Shown: piece by piece, positions 1 to 9,843 of the stretch
Numbering within the stretch: the first letter of the stretch is position 1
Layout: every line of letters begins with the position of its first letter
Assembly (NCBI GenBank): GCA_017893485.1
Contig: CM030364.1
Span: 204,038,827 to 204,102,826 of the forward strand
Length of the DNA stretch: 64,000 nt
From: Hemerocallis citrina
Lineage: Eukaryota > Streptophyta > Magnoliopsida > Asparagales > Asphodelaceae
Reading direction: 5' to 3'
Translations under genes and position numbers: made by a program
The notes under the pieces: model-generated
The model's input: only the letters and a program-made list of their open reading frames with translations
Told to the model about the DNA's origin: nothing
The model's database searches: none

Positions 1-235
1 AGTTTATAAAAAATTACTCTAACCCTACTGTAACCCAACTATAACCCTCTAACACTAGCCGTAACCGTCTGACACTCTAACTCTTAAACCGAATTCAATG
101 AATATAAAGAATTATGTTAAATATTTATTTATTTACTTTAAAAGATCATATGGTGTTTCCAATTTGTTTAGATAGGTGATTATATAAGTTTTCCTCAAGA
201 GATTGTTTTTTTCCAAAAAATGGAGAAGTTTTATG

Positions 236-277
<42 letters not shown>

Positions 278-770
278 TGATTTAAATCTAATAAAAATAT
301 TCAGAAAAAACATTATCAAACTAAATAATATAGTTGAAAAATGTAAACATTAAAAGTTCATGAAAAATACTCTAACCCTACGAAAACATCGACCTTACCC
401 TCTAACACTCTAAATCTTAAAAAATACTTTAACCCTTGCCGTAACCCTCATAACTTCTAACCCTAGCCATAACCCTCTAACACTTTAATTTTTAAATCGA
501 ATTCAATATTTTTGAGAATATATGTTAATTCGTTTTTATTTTTTTCAAAACGAACATTAGATTTGGGGAAATTTATATAAATAATAAGAAATTAAAAATA
601 AATTTAGGGAAAAACCATTTAAAAAAAATTAGTCAATTTTAGAAGTATAAACATTGAAGTTGATAAAAAACTAGAGCCCCAAGTTGAGGCCTATCTCTAA
701 ACCTACTTTAACCCTCTAACACTTTAACCCTAGCCCTCTAACTCTAAACAAATTAGTCAATGTTTACGAA
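1..770. repeat. Degenerate telomere-like tandem repeat
   Basis: Three loosely similar units of about 330 bp each begin with a run of degenerate plant-telomere-like words (CTAACCCT, TAACCC, CTCTAACACT) and continue into AT-rich sequence. The runs lie near 12-110, 365-500 and 690-760. The phrase TTAAACCGAATTCAAT recurs, diverged, in the first two. The array is not a true telomere because the words are interrupted and of mixed length. It could be an interstitial telomere-derived satellite or a subterminal satellite; the window edge hides its full extent. Confidence 0.5.
239..272. repeat. (TA)n microsatellite
   Basis: A pure TA dinucleotide run of about 17 units lies inside the first telomere-like repeat unit. 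Confidence 0.9.
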
Positions 771-917
771 GAATGATATTACATCTTTATTTTTGATTTA
801 TAAATTATATTTGGAGTTCTCTATTTGTTTGGATAGTTTATTATCTAGTATATTTTTAAATTAAGAGATTTTTCTTTAAATCTCTTGCTTTTTTTTTTGG
901 TGAAAAATTATTCACCC

Positions 918-1366
918 TTTACCCGTTATTGGAGATAACGGGTTAAGTGAGCTTAACCCGTCATCACCAATAACGGGTTAAGGTGGAGTATATTGGCCGA
1001 ACTTTATCTTCAAAATGCGAAGTTTGTACAACAAAATGCAAATACACTGACAATACTATTCAATGTAACTCGTTATTTGCGATGATGGGTTAGGCTCACA
1101 TAACTCATCATCGTCAATAACAGGTTAAGTAGGTCGATATTGTCAGAACTTTATCTTCAAAATTTGAAGCTTGTACCACAAAGAACAAATACACTGCAAA
1201 TATCTTCCAACCTAACCCGTTTTTGACGATGACGGGTTAAGCTAACTTAACCCGTTATCTCCAATAACGGGTTAAGTTGTAAGATATTTGCAGTACTTTC
1301 TCTTCAAAATGTAAGTTTGTACGAATTTTCAGTCTACCTAACCCGTTATTGCCGATAACGGGTTAG
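918..1366. repeat. Palindromic tandem repeat, left MULE array
   Basis: About three units of roughly 150 bp. Each carries one or two perfect or near-perfect hairpins of the form AACCCGTTATTGG-GATAACGGGTT followed by a shared spacer containing CTTTATCTTCAAAAT and GTTTGTAC. Hairpins are visible near 918-945, 955-980, 1067-1125, 1213-1275 and 1339-1366. The same hairpin core, in the form AACCCGTTCTTGG, recurs at 9107-9206. Confidence 0.75.
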
Positions 1367-1368
1367 GT

Positions 1369-1773
1369 TCAAAGAAATTTACAAATAAAAATAAACCCGG
1401 AGCAGATATATAGTTCACAAATACACAAAGTGCACACATACATAAACATACACAAACCAATTACAACATCAACATTCACAACAATATAAACTAGTTCACA
1501 AATACACAAAGTGCACACATACACAAATTGTACTCTACTTAAATACACCAAAAATCAACTTATAAATTCAAACACATTGAATTGAGCATATATATACAAT
1601 CAGAAGTGTATTAAATTTTCGATGATTGACGCCTTCCATCGGCACGCTCAACTTTCATTCCGGACCTACAAAAAAAAGAAGGAATTGTAGAAATTAATAA
1701 TTCTCTTCTCATCAATTGAAAAAAATAAGGAATTGTAGAAAGAAGGTCCACAAAGTTAAATATGACATACATT
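1369..1773 (-). other. Possible MULE gene 3' region
   Basis: There is no long reading frame. Two direct copies of a ~35 bp phrase (TTCACAAATACACAAAGTGC...) lie at about 1411-1445 and 1495-1529. On the minus strand a T-rich tract ending in TTTTGTAG precedes a short open stretch that stops at 1611-1613, which could be a last exon of the MULE transposase. That reading is weak. The phrase GGAATTGTAGAAA also occurs twice (about 1680 and 1730). Confidence 0.25.
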
Positions 1774-2126
1774 TCGGCTTGAGTGTGCGTCTTTCCAAGC
1801 TCTACAAGTGAATTTGTAATGTCCGTGAATCTTGTAATCTTTTCAGACACATTCTCGTTCTCCTTCATGTGGAACATCTCAAACCTGTGAACAAGAACAT
1901 ATATTTTAGATTCTTTTACTTTATTTGTTCCTTCATGAGTTACCTCGAATGTGTGCCAAGTTTGATGTGCGGTTATTGTATTGGATACACGGTTGAACTC
2001 CTCCTTTGTAAGAGCACAAAATAGCGCGTTCATCGCCTTTGCATTGTTCGTTGTTTGGCTCTTCATGTCATCGTTCCATTGTGCAATAGAATGGTAGGAG
2101 TGGTGTCGGTCTCCGTCATGTTCCAT
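1774..2126 (-). pseudogene. Ty1/copia gag fragment
   Basis: The minus-strand frame starting at 2126 resembles the UBN2/gag polyprotein of SIRE-type copia elements. Visible motifs include KAMNALFCALTKEEFNRV and VTHEGTNKVKESKI, followed by FTDITNSLVELGKTHTQAEM. Homology ends abruptly near 1774, about 115 residues in, where the sequence changes to unrelated AT-rich DNA, so the rest of gag is missing. It lies just downstream of the primer-binding site at 2274-2285 and LTR 2288-3872, the normal order for an element read on the minus strand. Confidence 0.8.
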
Positions 2127-2273
2127 ATCTCATAGTTGATGGACTGAAGGTAGATCTTCATTCTACACTTCCAATAGTTGTAATTGGTTCCATCGAAAAG
2201 GGGTGACCTTTATGTGGATTGGCCTTCATGGTATTGGTTTGCATTAGAAGTAGTTGCCATTGCGCTCAACCAG

Positions 2274-2285
2274 GCTCTGATACCA
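2274..2285 (-). other. LTR retrotransposon primer-binding site
   Basis: On the minus strand the sequence reads TGGTATCAGAGC, complementary to the 3' end of initiator tRNA-Met, and is separated from the LTR edge by two bases. This shows that LTR 2288-3872 is in 5'-LTR position relative to the gag fragment to its left. Confidence 0.9.
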
Positions 2286-3138
2286 TGTGTTGGATCCTGT
2301 AGACAAGGCAAGAAACACTAGAGGAGGGGGGTGAATAATGTTATATAAAAATTAAAGACGAAATTGAACTTTTTCTCTGTTCAGTCGACTTAAAAGAGAA
2401 ACAAGTTGACTGAGGTGTCAGAACAGAAGTGTATTTTAGACAAGTCTGATCAGTCGACTTATAGCGAAAACCAGTCGACTTGCCAGACATGTTATATGAA
2501 AAGTATATTATACGAGTCTGACCAGTCGACTTAAGTAAGAGAGGAAGTCGATTGTCCAGACAAGTTTCAAAGAGTAATTAAAAACCAAATAAAGAAAATG
2601 CAAGTTCAGAGAAATACAACCACAGAGTACACACGATGTATCCTGGTTCGGTCCTCCCGATCTACATCCAGTCCCCAAGCAACCCACTTGAGATTTTCCA
2701 CTATTCTTGAAAAATTACAAGAATACTCTACGGCGTTCAGACAACAACCTTGTCCAACCCGTAGACTTCTCTCACCACTAGAGAGAACAAACCCACTCTT
2801 CCACCAAGAGTGAAAACCTAACTCTACAACCTACAGCCCTACTCTCCAACTGAGTGGACCACTCTCACAACCTGAGAGTGAAGAACAACAACAAAATAGT
2901 TACAACAAACTATAGCCTTGTTTGTGATTTGTGATCTTTGTATGGCGGCTAATAAGTCAACTTCCGAAATCAGTCTAAAACGAAATCACTGTTATACTAG
3001 ACTAATTTCAGAGAACCAAGACTTAGAGAAAATGAATGCTTTTAGAATGCTTTTTCTTGTCAAAACCAAAAGCTTGAGAACTTAAGAAACAAAATACTTA
3101 GAAAAAGTTGTTAACCTTTGCCAAATGACCTCTGTACT

Positions 3139-3148
3139 CTTTTTATAG
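3139..3148 (-). promoter_or_regulatory. Candidate TATA box of the copia LTR
   Basis: CTATAAAAAG on the minus strand, about 725 bp into the 1585 bp LTR, is the best TATA-like match there. The second LTR copy (5163-5888) breaks exactly at this motif, which is consistent with it marking the U3 end. Confidence 0.5.
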
Positions 3149-3614
3149 TTAGAGACGTTTGAATGTTGAAAGTTTGAATCCCAACTGCCATTCAACGACA
3201 GTAAAAAGATTTGATTTTGAAAAACAAGTTTAAAAACATAAAACTGTCTAAACGGCTTGAACAGTCGACTGGGTTGCCATAATAAGTCGACTGGTCAGAG
3301 TTTGAATGAGTTTAGACAGTTTCGTACTAGGATAGTCGACTAGTGCCAAATAGCGGTCGACTATTACTTAACAGCTGAACTTATTCAAGTTTGTTTCGAT
3401 CTTTTTAAGTTTGTAAAACACTCAATTATTTAAAGATATGTGTGAGTGTGTGTGACAAGGCTATTACAGCATTCTAAGACTTAAAGAATAAAAAGTTACA
3501 ATTGTTACAAGACACTTAATACAACACATTGAAGCATAGGTCTTGTCTTGAGTCTTGAGTTTTGAGATGGAGCTTTAGCCTTTGTCTTCATCTTTGAAGC
3601 TGGCAACCTTGTAG

Positions 3615-3790
3615 CTTTCTTGATCAATTAGCTTTGAGAGCTTTGTTTGTATCTTTGCTTGATCAACTTGCTTTGAGAGCTTTGTTTGTAGCTTTGCTTG
3701 ATCAACTTGCTTTGAGAGCTTTGTTTGTAGCTTTGCTTGTAGCTTTGCTTGATCAACTTGCATTGAGAGCTTTGTTTGTACATTTTGTCT
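3615..3790 (-). repeat. 39 bp minisatellite in copia LTR
   Basis: About four tandem copies of a 39 bp unit (GCTTTGAGAGCTTTGTTTG plus TAGCTTTGCTTGATCAACTT). The second LTR carries the matching array at about 5643-5795 with a different internal arrangement. Confidence 0.8.
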
Positions 3791-3872
3791 TTGTGTAATA
3801 TAACCTGCAATATATAAGATGTAGCACAACAACTTTGCATTGTGTTGGAATCATCAAAACCAAGAATCAATA

Positions 3873-3888
3873 TTCTCTCCCTTTTTTA
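3873..3888 (-). other. Polypurine tract of minus-strand copia element
   Basis: The minus strand reads AAAAAAGGGAGAGAA directly before the LTR. The other copia element in the window has nearly the same tract (AAAAGGGAGAGA at 53029-53040), which supports both the strand and a close family relationship. Confidence 0.75.
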
Positions 3889-4494
3889 TGGACAACACAA
3901 TAGCTTAAAAAATAATTGGAATTTACACATGCTCAATGCTCCCCCTAACTAATGTACAATATGCATATATTGAAAAACATGCACCAAATGAAAGACATGC
4001 ATCAAATACACAAACATGCACAAACATGTACAAAATAGCTATTTTTCTCCCCCTTTGTCATCAACAAAGTAAGAGGGAAAAGAAATTGTAAACATAAAGG
4101 AGCATTTGCAAAATAGTAAGCACATAGTAAAAGCAAATGTATACATAGAAAGATGAAGTACATTGTTCAAATGAATACATAGAAAAATAGAAAATACAAA
4201 AATAAGTAGAAAAATACATAAAGAAGTAAAATGCAGTGAATCAGTCTTCTTCATCTTCATCTTGGGCACCTTGAGAGGGAGGACCAGTCGACTTAGTCGA
4301 GAGCAAAATAGATAAAAGAAGATAGCAGTAATACCACTGGCAGTCGACTGGATTACAGTTCACAGTCGACTTTCCAGAGTATGAAAACTCAGGAAAATAA
4401 GTATAACAAAAAATGGTTGATCAGTCGACTGAAATAAAATTTTAAGTCGACTTACCAAGGTTAAAATTTCAAGAAACATCATGAAAACTACAAA
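3889..4494 (-). other. Copia 3' noncoding region with GTCGAC palindromes
   Basis: This is the noncoding stretch between the end of pol and the polypurine tract. It includes at least five CAGTCGACT-type palindromes between 4284 and 4455. I see no env-like frame, although SIRE relatives can carry one. Confidence 0.55.
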
Positions 4495-5165
4495 TTCCTA
4501 GTTCTCTTCTTAAAGTGATAAAAAGTATCTTCCTTAAGTGGTTTAGTAAAGATATCTGCAACTTGTTTATTAGTAGAAATAAAGTCTAAAGAAATATCTC
4601 CCTTTAAAACATGAATACGTAAAAAGTGATGTCTAATATCAATGTGTTTCGTACGTGAATATTGAACCGAATTTTTAGATAAGTTAATAGCACTGGTATT
4701 GTGACACATTATAACAGGGAAAAAGAAATACCATAGTCTAATAGGATTTGTTTCATCCACAAAATTTGGGCACAAGCCAAACTTACAGCGATATATTCAG
4801 CTTCTGTAGTAGATAGGGATACCGAATTTTGCTTCTTACTGTACCAAGATACTAGGGAATGTCCTAACAAATTACACGTTCCATTGGTACTTTTTCGGTC
4901 AGTTTTACTACCGAAAAAATCCGCATCGCTATATGAAAAAAGTTGAAAATTATCGGTGCGTGGATAAAATAAACCATACTCAGACGTGCCTTTAATGTAT
5001 CTTTAAATACGTTTCACAGCTTTTAAGTGAGATTCTTTAGGACTTGACTGATATCTAGCACATAAACATACACTAAATATAATATCTGGTCTACTAGCAG
5101 TTATATATAAGAGTGAGCCAATCATACCTCGATAGAGTTTTTGATCGAAACTCTTACCTAATTTT
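4495..5165 (-). pseudogene. Ty1/copia pol fragment (RT end and RNase H)
   Basis: Minus-strand translation gives the end of the reverse transcriptase and the RNase H region of a copia polyprotein: YRGMIGSLLYITASRPDI, then in another frame TDRKSTNGTCNLLGHSLV, KKQNSVSLSTTEAEYIA, and finally SRTKHIDIRHHF and ADIFTKPL. Frames change and stops intervene, so it is dead. Everything upstream (gag, protease, integrase, most of RT) is absent. At the upstream edge the coding sequence joins an LTR at a shared TTTTATAG. Confidence 0.85.
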
Positions 5166-5888
5166 ATAGAGTTAAAGACGTTTGAATGTTGAAAGGTTGA
5201 ATCCCAACTGTCATTCAACGGCAATAAAAAGATTTGATTTTGAAAAACAAGTTTAAAAATAGAAAACTGCCGAAACGGCTTGAACAGTCGATTGGGTTGC
5301 CATAATGAATCAACTGTTCAGAGTTTGAATGAGTTCAGACAGTTTCGTACTAGGACAGTCCACTGGTGCCAGATAGCGCTCGACTGGTACTTAATAGCTG
5401 AACTTATTCAAGCTTGTTTCTATCTTTTTAAGTTTGTAAAACACTCAATTATTTAAAGATATGTGTGAGTGTGTGTGACAAGGCTATTACAGCATTCTAA
5501 GACTCAAAGAATAAAAAGTTACAATTGTTACAAAACACATAATACAACACATTGAAGCATAGGTCTTGTCTTGAGTCTTGAGATGGAGCTTCAGCCTTTG
5601 TCTTTATCTTCGAAGCTGACAACCTTGTAGGTTTCTTGATCAATTAGCTTTGAGAGCTTTGTTTGTAGCTTTTCTTGATTAACTTGCTATGAGAGCTTTG
5701 TTTGTAGCTTTGCTTGATCAACTTGCTTTGAGAGCTTTGTTTGTAGCTTTGCTTGTAGCTTTGCTTGCTCAACTTGCTTTGAGAGTTTTGTTTGTACATT
5801 ATGTCTTTGTGTAATACAACCTGCAATATATAAGATGTAGCACAACAACTTTGCATTGTGTTGGAATCATCAAAACCAAGAATCAACA
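5163..5888 (-). mobile_element. Ty1/copia partial LTR (upstream half)
   Basis: It aligns with 3141-3872 of the full LTR, including the GTCGAC palindromes (some mutated), the 39 bp minisatellite and the terminal TGTTGATTCTTGG (minus strand). The downstream half of the LTR is missing. The break falls at TTTTATAG, the candidate TATA box, where it meets the pol fragment. The outer edge at 5888/5889 cuts into the MULE transposase frame. Confidence 0.85.
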
Positions 5889-7397
5889 GTAATAAGCTTT
5901 TTTGGACTTCTGTTGGAATTTGTAGAAAATCTTTAGTGTGTATGTTCCCGCCATTTGTGACTCCAACGCCCATTTGGTTTTCAATTTTGGCATCTCCTCG
6001 CAATTTCGATGAGTTTCTTTAAGTTTTTTGTGTCTTTGTTTTGCTAAGACTCGGTCAAAGATCACGGCAAATACATGTAATGAGTACTTCTTATGGGTAT
6101 GTTGCTTCAAGGATGAATGTAGCGATTTGTTACGTTGGGTACTCAACATGTCGTCCCAAAATGAATCTTTTGCGTAAACGGGATCCCATTTCTCGCGAAT
6201 TTCAAATTTTTCGTTTAACCATTTGTTATTCTCAAGTTTGTATCGCGAAATTAAAATTTTCCACTTCTCTTCAAATTTAGTTTTAAATTTCGTCGAATAG
6301 ATGATGGTCTTCAAAGCATCCCTAAACTCATCGATATTATTTGACATACGCACCTCATGCGGCAACTTATCCAAAATATGCCAAATGCAATATTTATGAT
6401 CAATGTTAATGAAACCTTTCTTCAATGCAGCACCTATTCCACGATCCTCATTTGTCACGATGCCCAACAGATCGTGACGCATTACTCCTTGCCACTTTTC
6501 AAAGAACCACTCAAATGAGGAAGCCTTCTCATTTGGAATGAACCCACAACCTAAGAATGTTGATTGCTAATGATGGTTGACTCCAACAAATGGTATGAAT
6601 AACATCCCGTATCGGTTCGTGTTGTAGGTGGTATCAAAGCAAACTACATCCCCAAATACTTCATAATTCTTCCTACCAATACCATCCACCCAAACACAGT
6701 GGGACGATCGCCCTTCGGGATCTACTTGGTAATCATAAAAAAATAAAGGATCGGTCTCCTTTTTCGATTCAAAGAACTCAATTAGCATTTGCCCGTCATG
6801 TCCTTTCAAACCTTCCAACTCGTCTCTCCTACGATTTATAATATCAGTTTCAGTGAATCCAATTTTCTCATTACCTCCACTTGCTTCGAAGAAAAGCATT
6901 TGTTTGCATATAGGGACATTAGCTTCGGTAAGTTGGCCTATCACTTTTTTATCTGAATTTGTCAATACACGGTTTCGAGAAAGCAAGTGACATCTACCTG
7001 GTGAAGTAAATTCGTGATTGTGTGGTTCATTAAATGAATAAATAATCCACGAATTACTTTGTGAGTTTAGTTTTACACGAACGAAAGCTGTGCAACCCGT
7101 TCTAGAAGTACTTCCACGTCTAGCTTCATTATGATTATTCGGTGACTCCCCGGCTTTATTACATACATATGATTTATCTACTACATCATTTCTCTTATAT
7201 TTATTTCCACCCTTGCGCATAGAGAAACCAACACATCTACAATATGAGGAATAAAATTTCTCTGCTTCCTCTAAAGTGAGAAATGTCATACCAATCTTCG
7301 GTTTTAGGTGCCTGTCAACATGAGACCGAAAATCACTAATTTCTTGTGCACGAACATATTTTTCTCTGGCAACGAAACTTCCTTTAAAACTGTCCAT
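5889..7397 (-). pseudogene. FAR1-type MULE transposase pseudogene
   Basis: One minus-strand frame from 7397, interrupted by a single in-frame TAG at 6567-6569, encodes a FAR1/MULE protein. The N-terminal FAR1 DNA-binding domain shows its zinc ligands (C in YVCNKAGE, C in GCTAFV, H-x-H in PHNHEF). The MULE transposase core follows, with a first Asp in VVCFDTTYNTN, a second in IVTNEDRGIGAAL and the adjacent YCIWHILDKLP. The position expected to hold the third acidic residue reads QRNKSLHS, so that Glu appears lost. The C-terminus, including any SWIM finger, is cut off by the copia LTR at 5888. The start was chosen at ATG 7397 because TTATCTTAG, a good splice acceptor, lies 2 bp upstream. Confidence 0.85.
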
Positions 7398-7493
7398 ATC
7401 TAAGATAAAAAAAAAGTATAACAATTAGGGCCACGAACCCTTACGGAATGCGAGAAATAAGTTCTAACTTTAATTAGTTATAGTTCGATGAAC

Positions 7494-8470
7494 GCGAGAA
7501 AACCGCACAAACGGCATCCAAAATTTATAAAACTTTGCAACTTGATCGAATTCACGTAACACAAGCTAGCCCAACTTGTAGAAACGAGTTTCGAGTCACG
7601 GTTTGCGAGATATGGTCGTGTACCGCTTTATTTGGTTTTTTTGTGTGACCAAAACCGATACACGGCTGTATCTCTCGAACCGTGAATCGAAACTCACTTC
7701 TGTAAGTCCGGGTGGCTTGTTCTAGGTGAGACCAACCAACTCGCAAAGTTTCGTATTTTTTAGAGGTCATTTGAAGGATTTTCTAGTCTAACCGCACTAA
7801 AAGTTTTCTAAGTGATTTACTTCTTATGCGAGAAACATGAGAAAACTACACAAACGGTATCCAAAATTTATAAAACTTTGCAATTGGGTCGTATTCACGT
7901 AGTACAAGCTACCCCAACTTGTAAAAGTGAGTTTCGAGTCACGGTTCGAGAGATACGGCCGTGTATCGCTTTATTTGGTATATCGGTTGTATCTTTCGAA
8001 CTGTGACTCGAAACTCACTTCTACAAGTTGGGGTGGCTTGTGCTATGTCCATCCTGCTTGTAAATTTTCGTATTTTTGGGAGGTCGTTTGAGTGGTTCTC
8101 TAGTCTAACCGCACTAAAAAAGTTCTAAGTCGTTTACTTCTTCATGCGAGGAACATTACCAAATGGCACAAACGACATCCAAAATTTATAAACCTTTGCA
8201 ACTTTGTTGAATTCACGTAGCACAAGCGACCCCAACTTATGAAAGTGAGATTCGACCCACGGTTCGAGAGATACGGCTGTGTATCGCTTTACAAGGGGTT
8301 TTTCAACCAAAAGCGATACATGCCTATATCTCTCCAACCATGAGTCGAAACTCACTTCTACAAGTTGGGAAGGCTTGTGCTACGTGAGACGATCCTACTC
8401 GCAAAGTTCCATATTTTTTGGAGGTCGGTTGAAGGGTTTTCAAGTCTAACCGCACTATAGAGGTTCTAGG
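7494..8470. repeat. Tandem hairpin repeat, three ~315-345 bp units
   Basis: Units start near 7494, 7839 and 8156, each opening with a version of GAAAACCGCACAAACGGCATCC and ending near TCTAGTCTAACCGCACTA. Within each unit an inverted repeat flanks the centre: TTTCGAGTCACGGTT...GATACGG is mirrored by CCGTATC..AACCGTGA.TCGAAACTCACTTCTA. The array lies between the MULE coding start and its leader, probably within a 5' UTR intron. Confidence 0.8.
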
Positions 8471-8875
8471 TAATTTAATATATACGGAACGATTATAAAT
8501 ACGACTCAATCTACAATATCGTCGAGCGATCAACAACAATTAGGACTATATTAGCACCATGTAAATTCATCAAATGACTAACAAATTTCTACATTTACAA
8601 ATTTTTAGGCTTTTTTTATATATGGTAAATTATTGGAAATAGACAAAAAAAAAATTAAAAATGTACAAATTTTTGGCACTTGAATATATTACAATTCTTC
8701 CCAATTTTACACCAACAAATTACTTAGACAAAGAATTTTTTGCCACTTTCTAAATAATTAACTATGGAAAGATTTAAAAATCAACACAATTAAAATTATT
8801 AAGGCAAAGAATTAGTCAATACCTTACAAAATAACTCCGAATTTAGCAAATGTAAGTGTTGTGGCTGAACTACGG

Positions 8876-9075
8876 TTTCGATTGCCTTTTGAAGATGGGA
8901 TGAGAGAATAGGGTTTGGATGTTTGGAGGAGGAGGAGGAAGAGCGAACGGAGGAGGATGAGCAAACGGAGGAGGAGGAGGAGAGGTTTCTATTTTGATTA
9001 GGGTTACTTAGAACTTTTTGGGTTTGGGTTCGGTAGAAACGAGAGAGAGAGTAAGGAGAGATCGAGAGAAGATGA
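8876..9075 (-). promoter_or_regulatory. MULE gene leader (candidate 5' UTR)
   Basis: On the minus strand this stretch is CT-rich (runs of CTCTCTCTC and CCTCCTCCTCC) with AACCCTAATC words, typical of plant 5' leaders. It lies upstream of the transposase start, separated from it by about 1.5 kb that includes the hairpin array and ends in a splice acceptor. The exact start site and intron donor were not determined. Confidence 0.35.
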
Positions 9076-9106
9076 GTTAAGGCAAAAAAAATTCAAATTA
9101 TAAGTA

Positions 9107-9206
9107 TGTCTTAACCCATCCTTGGAAACGACGGGTTAAGGCAAAAAATTTTCAAATTTTTTTGCCTTAACCCGTTCTTGGACCTTTCCAAGAACGGGTT
9201 AAGGCT
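9107..9206. repeat. Palindromic array, right MULE end
   Basis: Two adjacent hairpins with the motif GCCTTAACCCGTTCTTGG ... CCAAGAACGGGTTAAGGC, plus a diverged copy beginning CTTAACCCATCC. They mirror the left array at 918-1366, and this pairing is the main evidence that both belong to one transposon. Confidence 0.7.
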
Positions 9207-9309
9207 AAATGTTAGAAAAAAATTCTGGGTCACTGGATCAAAGATCCAACGGCCTAGTCTTCCGTTCACACGGGTCTATGCACACAGACTTGTTTGCAAC
9301 GGAAGAAAG

Positions 9310-9432
<123 letters not shown>

Positions 9433-9536
9433 CACAAAGAAAGCTATCAAGTGGCTCTCCTTCAATCCCCCCCAAAATCAAAGGCCCAGATCTAACCTCA
9501 CAAAACACATTTCCCCCGTATGCTGTATCGTTCTGA

Positions 9537-9572
9537 ATACGTTCCGTAGGCACGTGGCCACGGGCAAATCTA

Positions 9573-9573
<1 letters not shown>
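9537..9573 (+). mobile_element. Helitron-like 3' terminus
   Basis: A GC-rich hairpin (CCGTAGGC..GGCCACGG) is followed after a few bases by CTAG and then T, the usual layout of plant Helitron 3' ends (hairpin, short spacer, CTRR, insertion before T). I could not locate the 5' TC terminus, so only the end is annotated. Confidence 0.4.

Positions 9574-9648
<75 letters not shown>
9574..9648. repeat. (TA)n microsatellite
   Basis: About 37 TA units immediately after the Helitron-like CTAG end. Confidence 0.95.
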
Positions 9649-9651
<3 letters not shown>

Positions 9652-9793
9652 CTCCTTCATCCTCTTCATCTCACCCCCCATCCTGTATACATATCCTCAT
9701 ATATTAACCCCATCACCAATTCCCAACCTCTTTTTACAGCCACATAATCACCATCACTCCATCTCCATCTATTTCTCCCCCTAACTCACCCCT

Positions 9794-9796
<3 letters not shown>

Positions 9797-9841
<45 letters not shown>
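9797..9841. repeat. (TA)n microsatellite
   Basis: TA run directly abutting the left end of the MITE at 9842. Confidence 0.95.

Positions 9842-9843
<2 letters not shown>

Larger units (their letters stand above)
2288..3872 (-). mobile_element. Ty1/copia LTR, full length (1585 bp)
   Basis: On the minus strand the LTR starts TATTGATTCTTGG (the expected TG has become TA; the second copy at 5888 has TGTTGATTCTTGG) and ends GATCCAACA. Promoter-like CTATAAAAAG lies at about 3139-3148. A polypurine tract sits immediately upstream and a primer-binding site immediately downstream, so this single LTR serves as 3' LTR for the pol fragment at 4495-5165 and as 5' LTR for the gag fragment at 1774-2126. It contains a 39 bp minisatellite and many GTCGAC palindromes. 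Confidence 0.88.
900..9207 (-). mobile_element. Putative Mutator-like element (MULE), rearranged
   Basis: I infer one element because arrays of the palindrome AACCCGTT..AACGGGTT lie on both sides of a FAR1-type transposase (left 918-1366, right 9107-9206) and I see them nowhere else in the window. The transposase is on the minus strand. A copia retrotransposon occupies 1774-5888 and cuts the transposase at its C-terminal side. I could not read a clean terminal inverted repeat or a 9 bp target duplication, so both outer boundaries are approximate. The alternative is a host FAR1-family gene flanked by an unrelated satellite. Confidence 0.45.

Noticed and set aside
918..1366. CRISPR-like array
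   Set aside because: Repeats are palindromic with similar, not unique, spacers, in a plant-type genome next to a transposase; this is a satellite or transposon-end array.
3615..3832. Lys/Gln-rich repeat proteins on the minus strand
   Set aside because: Translations of the 39 bp LTR minisatellite; the second LTR copy has a different number and arrangement of units.
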